Of a DNA stretch of 60,868 nt, positions 36,214 to 43,698 are shown in pieces; the first letter of the stretch is position 1; each line of letters begins with the position of its first letter. The notes under the pieces were generated by a model. The model did not search any database. It had not been told where the DNA came from and was given only the letters and a program-made list of their open reading frames with translations. Origin of the DNA: Clostridia bacterium (lineage in GTDB: Bacteria > Bacillota > Clostridia > Christensenellales > Aristaeellaceae); NCBI GenBank assembly GCA_017501255.1, contig JAFVXE010000048.1, positions 1-60,868 of the forward strand, in the 5' to 3' direction. Both the position numbers and the translations under genes were made by a program.

Positions 36214-36279
36214 TGGTTCAATCAACGTGGATTTTGTCTGCTGGTGCAGATGGAAACTTCGTAGCGGCAACCTTTTTTT
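36201..36279 (+). terminator. Attenuator-like leader of the transporter operon
   Basis: In the leader, GTTGC-G-TTACGAA (36201-36213) can pair with TTCGTAG-CG-GCAAC (36258-36271), giving a 12-pair stem with a small internal loop, followed by C and seven T (36273-36279). The 44-base loop has its own stem, TCTGC-TGGT-GCAGA (36237-36250). The SBP gene begins 70 bases later. It looks like a conditional terminator, though the loop is large. Confidence 0.55.
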
Positions 36280-36349
36280 CCGTTATGAAAAGGAAAAAGA
36301 GTGAATCATTGCTGCCTGCTCTGGGCAGCAAACCGGGAGAGAAAGCTTC

Positions 36350-39286
36350 ATGGGAACGAAAACACGGGGCGTACTGATTGGTATCATTTGCGCAGTGGTC
36401 GTTATCGCTGGGCTTCTTTTGCTTTCACAGGGTGAAACCAGCTTCCACGCCAAGTATGAAGGCGTGGATCTGTCCACCGATGTGGAAGGCATTGGCCGCA
36501 CCGATACCTACAACGGCTATCTGTCTGCCCATGCCGGCGTCAGCGCAGGTACCGAAATGGTAGAACTGGATCTGACCGCCTTCGAGGGGGATGGCGAGGT
36601 ATGCCAGGAGGATGGCGCACAGTGCGTCTATACCGCCGATACCAACATGACCACCTGGAAGGTGACCCTGCCGCAAGAAGGTATGTACAACATTCTTCTG
36701 GATTACAAAACTGTAGATTCCCGGGGCGTGGATGTTGAGCGTGCAGTGTACATCAACGGCGAATTGCCTTTCGCCGGTGCCGCTACACTGCGCTTTTCGC
36801 GCCTGTGGACCGATGATCCTGAGGATTTTGCCGAGGACGGCTCTTTCCGCAAGGATAATCAGGGCAACCACATCCGCCCCTCTCAGGTCGAGCGTTTCGA
36901 GTGGCAGCAGGCCTATTGCCGGGACGACATGGGCTATACCACCGAGCCGTACCGCTTCTATTTCCAAGCGGGTGAAAACACCTTGTCTCTGGAAGCGGTC
37001 AACGAGCCTGTGATTCTGCGCTCCATCAAGCTGGTGCCTGTGGTGGAAAAGCAGGATTATTCCGCTTATCTGGCTGCTCAGCCTCAGGTTGAGATGAGCG
37101 AGGAAGCCAAGCAGTGGTCTCTGACCCTGCAGGGCGAAAATGCCCAGCTGCGCTCTTCTCCCTCTCTCTATCCCCGCTACGATCACGCCTCTCCGGTAAC
37201 GGAGCCCTATGACGTGAGCAAAACCACGCTCAACTACATCGGCGGCGATCCTTGGAACACCGCCGGCCAGTGGGTGCAGTGGGATTTTGAGGTGCCCGAG
37301 GATGGTTACTATTCCATCACCATCAAGGCCCGTCAGTCCTATCAGCGCGGCGCTCTTTCCTGCCGCAGCGTATACATCGACGGCGAGATTCCCTTCGATG
37401 GTCTGGCTGAGGTATCCTTTGGCTATGATACCAGCTGGCAGCTTTGCACGCTGGCTGACGGTGAAGGCGTGCCCTACCGCTTCTATCTGAGCGCCGGTAA
37501 GCACACCATCCGTCTGGAAGCCACGCTGGGCGCCATGGGCGATATCCTGACGGATATGGAAGAAAGCATCTTCCGTCTCAATCAGATCTACCGCAAACTG
37601 CTGGTGCTCACCGGTGTGAACCCTGACCGTTTCCGTGATTACAATCTGGCCAAGGTCTATCCCGATGTGCTGGAAGCCATGGATCTGGAATCCAAGCGCC
37701 TGTACAAGCTGGTGGATGACACCGTTGCGCTGACCGGGCAGAAGAGCGACCGTGTTGCTGTTGCCCAGACGCTGGCTGTACAGCTGGAGCAGTTCGTGGA
37801 GCACAACGAGCGCATTACCCAGTCCTTCGTCAACTTCAAGGACAATATCACTTCTCTTGGTACCGCCATGCAGAACATGGCTGAAACCAAGCTGGATGTG
37901 GATACGATCATCATCAGCGGCGAAAATGCCGAGCTGCCCAAGTTCAACGACGGCTTCTTCGCCCGTATGGCTCACGAAGTCCGTGCCTGCATCGCTTCCT
38001 ATTTTGTGGACTACAACTCCCTGGGCGATGTGTACGACGAAAACGCCAACGACCTGATCGAGGTCTGGCTGGTTACCGGCCGTGACCAGAGCACCGTGCT
38101 CAAGACCATGGTGGATGACAGCTTCACCCCTGCCAGTGGCATCAAGGTCAACGTGAAACTGGTTGCCGCCGACGCCATCCTGAACGCTGTTATGGCCGGC
38201 AATGGCCCCGATGTTATTCTCAGCGTGGACGGCTGGTTCGCCGCCAACTACGCCATGCGTAACGCCGTTGAGGATCTGACCCAGTTTGAGGACTTTGAAG
38301 AAGTGGTGGCTCCCTTCTATCCCAGCGCTCTGGTGCCCCTCAGCTACGACAACGGCACCAAGGAAGGCGTTTACGGTCTGCCGGAAACCCAGATTTTCTC
38401 CGTGCTGTTCTACCGTGAGGACATTCTGGAGGAGCTGGGTCTGGAAGTACCGCAGACCTGGGATGACCTGATTGCCATCCTGCCCACCATTCAGGGCAAC
38501 AATATGTCCGTGGGCGTTCCCTTCCCCGATATCAATACCGTGGATATGTCCGGTTTCAACTCTCTGATTTATCAGAACGGCGGTGCCATTTACAGCGAAG
38601 ACAAGCAGCGCACTGTCATTGACAGCGAGGCTGGCGTATCTGCCTTCAAACTGTACACCAGCCTGTACAACGATTACGGCCTGCCCACCATCTTCGACTT
38701 CGTCAGCCGTTTCCGTTCCGGCGAGATGCCGGTGGGCGTTGGCCAGTACACCCTGTACAACACCCTGACGGTTTCTGCTCCTGAAATCCGTGGTCTGTGG
38801 GACTTCACCCTCTACCCCGGCACGCTGAAGGAAGACGGCACCATCGATCGCTCTGTGCACGCCAACGGCGCTTGCTGCATGATGGTCGCCACCGACGACG
38901 AAAACATGAAGAAGAATGCCTGGGAATTCATGAAGTGGTGGGTTTCCACCGATTCTCAGGTGCGCTTCGGCCGTGAGATGGAAAGCGTGCTGGGTTCCTC
39001 CGCCCGCTATACTACCGCCAATACCGAGGCGTTGGAACAGCTGGCCTGGTCCTCCGATCAGCTGGCAGTGCTCAAGGAGCAGCAGAGCTGGGGCCGCGGC
39101 TTCCCGGAAATCGCCGGCGGCTACTCCACCACCCGCCACATGACCAACGCCATCCGCAAGGTGATCAACACCAAGGAAGATCCCCGCGAGACGCTGCTCA
39201 CCTACACCCGCACCATCAACGATGAAATCGAGATCAAACGGCGCGAATTCGGGCTGCCGATTGACGGAGAGGAGGGAACGAAATGA
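36350..39286 (+). CDS. Membrane-anchored sugar-binding protein with two beta-sandwich modules
   Basis: A 978-residue protein, twice the usual size for a binding protein. One membrane segment (residues 7-27) anchors it. Two repeated galactose-binding-like modules follow (about 75-230 and 285-395): the first has YINGELPFAG and YRFYFQAGENTLSLEA, the second YIDGEIPFDG and YRFYLSAGKHTIRLEA. A helical spacer (about 395-560) leads to a family 1 extracellular binding domain (about 565-965) with GPDVILSVDGWFA, VYGLPETQIFSVLFYREDIL and EFMKWW. The modules may hold polysaccharide close to the binding lobes. Its stop overlaps the next permease by four bases. GGGAG before the ATG. Confidence 0.88.
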   Translation: MGTKTRGVLIGIICAVVVIAGLLLLSQGETSFHAKYEGVDLSTDVEGIGRTDTYNGYLSAHAGVSAGTEMVELDLTAFEGDGEVCQEDGAQCVYTADTNMTTWKVTLPQEGMYNILLDYKTVDSRGVDVERAVYINGELPFAGAATLRFSRLWTDDPEDFAEDGSFRKDNQGNHIRPSQVERFEWQQAYCRDDMGYTTEPYRFYFQAGENTLSLEAVNEPVILRSIKLVPVVEKQDYSAYLAAQPQVEMSEEAKQWSLTLQGENAQLRSSPSLYPRYDHASPVTEPYDVSKTTLNYIGGDPWNTAGQWVQWDFEVPEDGYYSITIKARQSYQRGALSCRSVYIDGEIPFDGLAEVSFGYDTSWQLCTLADGEGVPYRFYLSAGKHTIRLEATLGAMGDILTDMEESIFRLNQIYRKLLVLTGVNPDRFRDYNLAKVYPDVLEAMDLESKRLYKLVDDTVALTGQKSDRVAVAQTLAVQLEQFVEHNERITQSFVNFKDNITSLGTAMQNMAETKLDVDTIIISGENAELPKFNDGFFARMAHEVRACIASYFVDYNSLGDVYDENANDLIEVWLVTGRDQSTVLKTMVDDSFTPASGIKVNVKLVAADAILNAVMAGNGPDVILSVDGWFAANYAMRNAVEDLTQFEDFEEVVAPFYPSALVPLSYDNGTKEGVYGLPETQIFSVLFYREDILEELGLEVPQTWDDLIAILPTIQGNNMSVGVPFPDINTVDMSGFNSLIYQNGGAIYSEDKQRTVIDSEAGVSAFKLYTSLYNDYGLPTIFDFVSRFRSGEMPVGVGQYTLYNTLTVSAPEIRGLWDFTLYPGTLKEDGTIDRSVHANGACCMMVATDDENMKKNAWEFMKWWVSTDSQVRFGREMESVLGSSARYTTANTEALEQLAWSSDQLAVLKEQQSWGRGFPEIAGGYSTTRHMTNAIRKVINTKEDPRETLLTYTRTINDEIEIKRREFGLPIDGEEGTK

Positions 39287-40236
39287 ACCAAGTACAGACC
39301 GGTTCCTTCGGCAAGCGGTACCTGACCATGAGGTCCGAAAAGCTCCAGTATGACCTGGCAAAAGCCAAGCGCATGAAGGTGTGTTACCTGTTCCTGGCAC
39401 CCTATGCCATTCTGTTCTTCACCTTCTTCATTCTTCCCATCTGTACATCCATTTATTACAGCTTCACCTACTACAACATTCTGGAGCCTGCCCGCTTTGT
39501 GGGCGTGCAGAACTACATCAATCTTGTTCTGCAGGATGAAGTATTTCTCACGTCGGTGAAAAACACCTTTGTAATCGCAGTTATCACCGGCCCTGTGGGC
39601 TACATCCTCTCGTTCATGTTCGCCTGGTTCATCAACGAGCTGCCCAAGTGGCTGCGTGCCATCGCTGTTGTGGTGTTCTACGCTCCCAGCATCGCCGGCA
39701 ATGCCTACTCCATCTTCTCCATCATCTTCCGTGGCGATGCCTACGGTTACCTGAACTCCATCCTGCTGAACTTCGGCTTCATCGATGCGCCCCTTTTGTG
39801 GCTGGTGGACCCCAAGTACATCATGCCTGTTCTGATCGTGGTCATCCTGTGGATGAGCATGGGTACCGGCTTCCTTTCCTTCGTGGCCGGTTTCCAGGGC
39901 ATTGACAAGAGTATGTACGAAGCCGGTTATGTGGATGGCATCCGCAACCGCTGGCAGGAGCTGTACTACATCACCCTGCCCAGCATGAAGCCCATGCTGC
40001 TGTTCGGTGCCGTTATGAGCATCACTTCCGCTTTCAACGTGTGCGACGTGCCCCGTGCACTGGCTGGTTACCCCTCCACGGACTATGCCGCCCGCACGGT
40101 GGTTACCCACCTGTTCGACTACGGTTTCAGCCGTTTCGAAATGGGTTACGCCTCCGCCATTGCCACGCTGCTGTTCATCGTAATGATTCTGTGCAAGAAA
40201 GTCATTTCTGCCGCACTGGAAAAGGTAGGTACCTGA
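39283..40236 (+). CDS. Carbohydrate ABC permease (MalF/UgpA type)
   Basis: A 317-residue permease with six membrane helices after a 35-residue cytoplasmic start. The ATPase-docking EAA loop reads YEAGYVDGIRNRWQELYYIT and is followed by LPSMKP. It pairs with the next permease (two bases away) to form the channel for the 36350 binding protein. The energy-coupling ATPase is not encoded in the locus; in Firmicutes one shared MsmX-type ATPase often serves such transporters. Confidence 0.93.
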   Translation: MNQVQTGSFGKRYLTMRSEKLQYDLAKAKRMKVCYLFLAPYAILFFTFFILPICTSIYYSFTYYNILEPARFVGVQNYINLVLQDEVFLTSVKNTFVIAVITGPVGYILSFMFAWFINELPKWLRAIAVVVFYAPSIAGNAYSIFSIIFRGDAYGYLNSILLNFGFIDAPLLWLVDPKYIMPVLIVVILWMSMGTGFLSFVAGFQGIDKSMYEAGYVDGIRNRWQELYYITLPSMKPMLLFGAVMSITSAFNVCDVPRALAGYPSTDYAARTVVTHLFDYGFSRFEMGYASAIATLLFIVMILCKKVISAALEKVGT

Positions 40237-40237
40237 T

Positions 40238-41458
40238 ATGAGCGAGTTTAACAAGATCAAATCCAACGGTACCTCCCTCATCAACAAGAAAAAGGTGAAG
40301 GGTTACCTGCTTTCCGATGAAACCCAGGCCATTTTCTACACCAAAAAGAACGAAGCAGTTCTTACCATCCCCTATACCGAGCTCAAGCAGCTCAGCAACA
40401 CTCGTCATGGCGGCCTGTCCAGCACCATCACCGCCAAGCTGAAGGATGACAGCGAGTACAGCTTCACCCTGATCGAAGGCCAGAAGGTCTACAACAACAT
40501 GGACAAATTCTGGCTCAACAAGCCTCTGCAGAACTACAGCCGTGCTGATGAGCTGCGCCGTCTGGCTGAGCTCCGCGGTGAAAAGGTGCAGAAGGTCAAG
40601 AAGCATCTGGTGAAGCGCCGCCATCCCAACCGTTCCATCGGCGGCGATATCGGTATCTATCTGATGCTGATTGTCATTGGTCTGCTGATGGCCTTCCCGC
40701 TGATCTTTGCAGTGGGTTCTGCCCTCAAGCCGCTGGATGAACTGTTCCGCTTCCCGCCCACGATCCTTCCCCAGCACCCCACCCTGGACAACTTCTCCGA
40801 CCTGCTGGTGACCATGGGCCAGAGCTGGGTTCCCTTCAGCCGCTACCTGACCAACACCGTGTTCGTCACCTTTATGGGCACTTTCGGTCATCTGATCATC
40901 GCTTCCATGGCAGCCTTCGTGCTGGCCAAGTATGATTTCCCCGGCGGCCGGGTGTTCTTCAACATCGTCGTAACGGCGCTGATGTTCTCCGGCTACGTGA
41001 CCGGCATTCCCAACTACGTCATCATGAGCAAGCTCAAGATGATCGACACCTACTGGGCCCTGCTGCTGCCCGCCTTTGCTGCTCCCATCGGTCTGTTTAT
41101 GATGAAGCAGTTCATGGAGGGCCTGCCCACGGCGCTGATCGAAGCCGCTCACATTGACGGCGCAGGCGAGTTCCGCATCTTCTGGAGCATCGTGATGCCC
41201 AACGTGAAGCCCGCCTGGCTGACGGTGATCATCTTCTCCGTACAGAGCCTGTGGAACAACTCCGCTGCCACCATCATCTACTCCGAAGCCAAGAAGACGC
41301 TGGTTTACGCCCTGCAGCAGATTCAGGCCGGCGGTATCGCCCGTACCGGTCAGGCTGCGGCCGTTACCGTCATCGTCATGGCTGTTCCCATCATCATCTT
41401 CGTTCTGAGCCAGAGCCAGATTCTCGAAACCATGGCAAGCTCCGGTATCAAGGACTAA
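40238..41458 (+). CDS. Carbohydrate ABC permease (MalG type) with N-terminal PH-like domain
   Basis: A 406-residue permease. The core (about residue 137 on) has six helices and the EAA loop IEAAHIDGAGEFRIFWSIVMP. Ahead of it is a 130-residue cytoplasmic domain not usual in MalG proteins: alternating strands (KKVKGYLLSDETQAIFYT, EAVLTIPYTELKQL, TITAKLKDDSEYSFTL) and a closing helix, the pattern of a bacterial PH/GRAM-like module, then a basic linker. It may regulate coupling or bind lipid. AATP-binding motif is absent. It forms the partner of the preceding permease. Confidence 0.9.
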   Translation: MSEFNKIKSNGTSLINKKKVKGYLLSDETQAIFYTKKNEAVLTIPYTELKQLSNTRHGGLSSTITAKLKDDSEYSFTLIEGQKVYNNMDKFWLNKPLQNYSRADELRRLAELRGEKVQKVKKHLVKRRHPNRSIGGDIGIYLMLIVIGLLMAFPLIFAVGSALKPLDELFRFPPTILPQHPTLDNFSDLLVTMGQSWVPFSRYLTNTVFVTFMGTFGHLIIASMAAFVLAKYDFPGGRVFFNIVVTALMFSGYVTGIPNYVIMSKLKMIDTYWALLLPAFAAPIGLFMMKQFMEGLPTALIEAAHIDGAGEFRIFWSIVMPNVKPAWLTVIIFSVQSLWNNSAATIIYSEAKKTLVYALQQIQAGGIARTGQAAAVTVIVMAVPIIIFVLSQSQILETMASSGIKD

Positions 41459-41515
41459 TTTCCCCCGGATCATTCCAATGGTTTCTACATTATCAGAACA
41501 GGAGGGTGAAAAACC

Positions 41516-43027
41516 GTGAAAGTCATGTACAGGCTGATGGCACTGCTCATGATCCTTATGCTGCTTGCCGGGATGACCAGCGCATTTGCTGCTGACGACG
41601 GTTATCCCAGCTCTTATACCTACAACTACGACTATTGGGGCGACGTCCGTGAATCTCCGGACGCCTATCGTGTGGATCAGGTCATCCACAGCTCTGCACT
41701 GGGGCTGGAAGTGGCCATGAAGCGCCCCCAGAGCCTCTTTGTGCAGGGGCAGGATCTCTATGTGTGCGATACCGGCAACAACCGTATTCTGCACCTCACC
41801 CGTGGCGGAGACGGCTTCCATCTGGTCCGCATCATCGATACCATTCAGGGTGCCGAACCTGCCACCTTCAACACCCCCAGCGATGTTTTCGTGGATGAAG
41901 AAGGCAATATCTACATCTGCGATACCAACAACCAGCGTGTGGTGATGGTGGATAAAGATCTGAATTTCCTCAAGGCGTTCACCAAGCCCACCGACTCCAC
42001 CTTTGACCAGAGCCTGAACTTCCTGCCCAACAAGCTGGTGGTGGATACCTCCGGCCGTGTGTTCTGTCTGGCTACCAACGTCAACAAGGGTCTGGTGAAG
42101 TTTGAGTCCGACACCACTTTCACCGGCTATGTGGGCGCCAACAAGGTTGTCTACAACTTCGCCGAGTATATCTGGAAGGAATTCTTCACCACCAAGGCCC
42201 AGCGTGCCCAGCAGGAATCCTTCGTTCCTACCGAGTACTGCAATGTCTACATGGATGAGGACTCCTTCATCTACGCCACCAACATCAGCTTTGAGGAAGG
42301 CGACCTGATCTGGGACAAGGCCATGCCCATCCGCCGCCTCAACGGTATCGGCAATGATATCCTCATCAAGAATGACCGCTATCCCCCCATCGGCGACCTG
42401 TACTGGATCGAAGGCAGTGTGGAACAGGGGCCGTCCAAGCTGATTGATATCACCGTGCTGGAAAACGATATCTATGTGGCGGCAGACCGCACCCGTGGCC
42501 GCATCTTCGGATATGACAGCCAAGGCATCATGCTGTGGGCCTTCGGTAGTCTGGGCAACACCAATAACACCTTCAACTCTATCATTTCCATTGAGCACAT
42601 GGGCCGTGACCTGATCGTTCTGGACCAGACCGAAGCCGATATCACTGTGTTCACCCCCACCGAATACGGCAACCTGATCTACGATGCCAGCGCCGATTAC
42701 CTGCGCGGCGATTATGACGGTTCTGCTGAAAAGTGGGAGGAAGTGCTCCGTTTCAACGCCAACTACAATCTGGCTTTCATCGGCATCGGCCGCTCTCTGA
42801 TGCGTCAGGAGAAGTTCAAGGAAGCCATGGATTACTTCGAAATGGCTCATGACCGTGACAATTACGGCCGTGCCTTCCGCCAGTACCGCAAGATCTGGGT
42901 GGAGGAAAACATCGGCTGGATGGCCCTTGTACTGGCTGTGGTCATGATTGTGCCGCTGATCATCCGTACCATCAAGAGAACAAGAATGGAGGTGGAAATC
43001 TATGAACGCAGCAAAGTTGGAAAGTAA
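41516..43027 (+). CDS. Exported NHL beta-propeller/TPR protein with C-terminal membrane anchor
   Basis: A 503-residue protein. Signal peptide to about residue 25 (SAFA), then NHL-type repeats (PQSLFVQGQDLYVCDTGNNR, PSDVFVDEEGNIYICDTNNQR, NKLVVDTSGRVFCLA) forming a propeller, then a TPR-like helical pair (NYNLAFIGIGRSLMRQEKFKEA region, about 400-460) and one membrane helix (about 468-483) with a basic tail. So propeller and TPR face outside, held to the membrane near the permeases. Its role is unknown: possible scaffold or sensor. GTG start, GGAGGG nine bases upstream. Confidence 0.83.
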   Translation: MKVMYRLMALLMILMLLAGMTSAFAADDGYPSSYTYNYDYWGDVRESPDAYRVDQVIHSSALGLEVAMKRPQSLFVQGQDLYVCDTGNNRILHLTRGGDGFHLVRIIDTIQGAEPATFNTPSDVFVDEEGNIYICDTNNQRVVMVDKDLNFLKAFTKPTDSTFDQSLNFLPNKLVVDTSGRVFCLATNVNKGLVKFESDTTFTGYVGANKVVYNFAEYIWKEFFTTKAQRAQQESFVPTEYCNVYMDEDSFIYATNISFEEGDLIWDKAMPIRRLNGIGNDILIKNDRYPPIGDLYWIEGSVEQGPSKLIDITVLENDIYVAADRTRGRIFGYDSQGIMLWAFGSLGNTNNTFNSIISIEHMGRDLIVLDQTEADITVFTPTEYGNLIYDASADYLRGDYDGSAEKWEEVLRFNANYNLAFIGIGRSLMRQEKFKEAMDYFEMAHDRDNYGRAFRQYRKIWVEENIGWMALVLAVVMIVPLIIRTIKRTRMEVEIYERSKVGK

Positions 43028-43682
43028 GCCCATGAGCCCCCGCAAAGAAAAGTGGAACCAGTTCACGGACTCCATGAAGTATGCTTTTCATGTGATTTTC
43101 CATCCCTTCGATGGCTTCTGGGATCTGATCCACGAAAAGCGGGGCACGCTGGCTGCTGCCACCACATGGCTGGCCCTGTTCCTGATCACCCGTGTGCTGG
43201 AGCTGATGTATACCAACTTCCAGTTCATCAACGCTCCGCTCCAGTACATCAATGTGTTTGAGCAGATGGCTTCCCTGCTGTTCCCCTTCCTGATCATGTG
43301 TCTGGCCAACTGGAGCCTGACCACCCTGTTTGATGGCAAGGGCCGCTTCAAGGACATCTACATGGCCATGTGCTATGCCCTTGTCCCTTACACCCTGATC
43401 CATCTGCCCCTGATCTTCGTCAGCAACATAATCGCTTTTGACGAAGCCGCCTTCTATGATGTACTGCTGACCGTATCCACCGCCTGGTGCGTACTGCTGG
43501 TGTTCATCGGTTTGATGCAGGTGCACGATTACGGCCCCGGCAAGACCATCATCTTTGTGATCGCCACCATTCTGGGCACCCTGATCATCATCTTCCTGAT
43601 TCTGGTGTTCCTGAGCCTGCTCAGCGATGCATTGAGCTATTTCGTATCTCTCTACCGTGAGATCGCATTCCGATTGTATTAA
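43002..43682 (+). CDS. Yip1-family membrane protein
   Basis: A 226-residue protein with about five membrane helices after a 50-residue cytoplasmic start. The FHPFDGFWDLIHEKRGTL segment, the helices with AMCYALVPYTLIHLPL and the SLLSDALSYFVS ending are typical of bacterial Yip1-domain proteins. Their function is unknown; in eukaryotes Yip1 proteins bind Rab GTPases. It overlaps the end of the NHL gene by 26 bases, with GGAGG nine bases before its ATG, and the DUF5696 gene follows after 16 bases. Confidence 0.83.
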   Translation: MNAAKLESKPMSPRKEKWNQFTDSMKYAFHVIFHPFDGFWDLIHEKRGTLAAATTWLALFLITRVLELMYTNFQFINAPLQYINVFEQMASLLFPFLIMCLANWSLTTLFDGKGRFKDIYMAMCYALVPYTLIHLPLIFVSNIIAFDEAAFYDVLLTVSTAWCVLLVFIGLMQVHDYGPGKTIIFVIATILGTLIIIFLILVFLSLLSDALSYFVSLYREIAFRLY

Positions 43683-43698
43683 AGGAGGGAAGAAGACC

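Noticed and set aside
36425..39400. A 991-codon open frame on the minus strand opposite the first binding protein gene
   Set aside because: The plus strand has ribosome site, overlaps and clear domains. Codon bias with G or C in third positions leaves few stops in the opposite frame; the antisense product has no domain.
40202..43075. A 957-codon minus-strand frame opposite the permease and NHL genes
   Set aside because: Same codon-bias effect; the predicted protein is rich in His, Asp and Gln with no recognisable motif.
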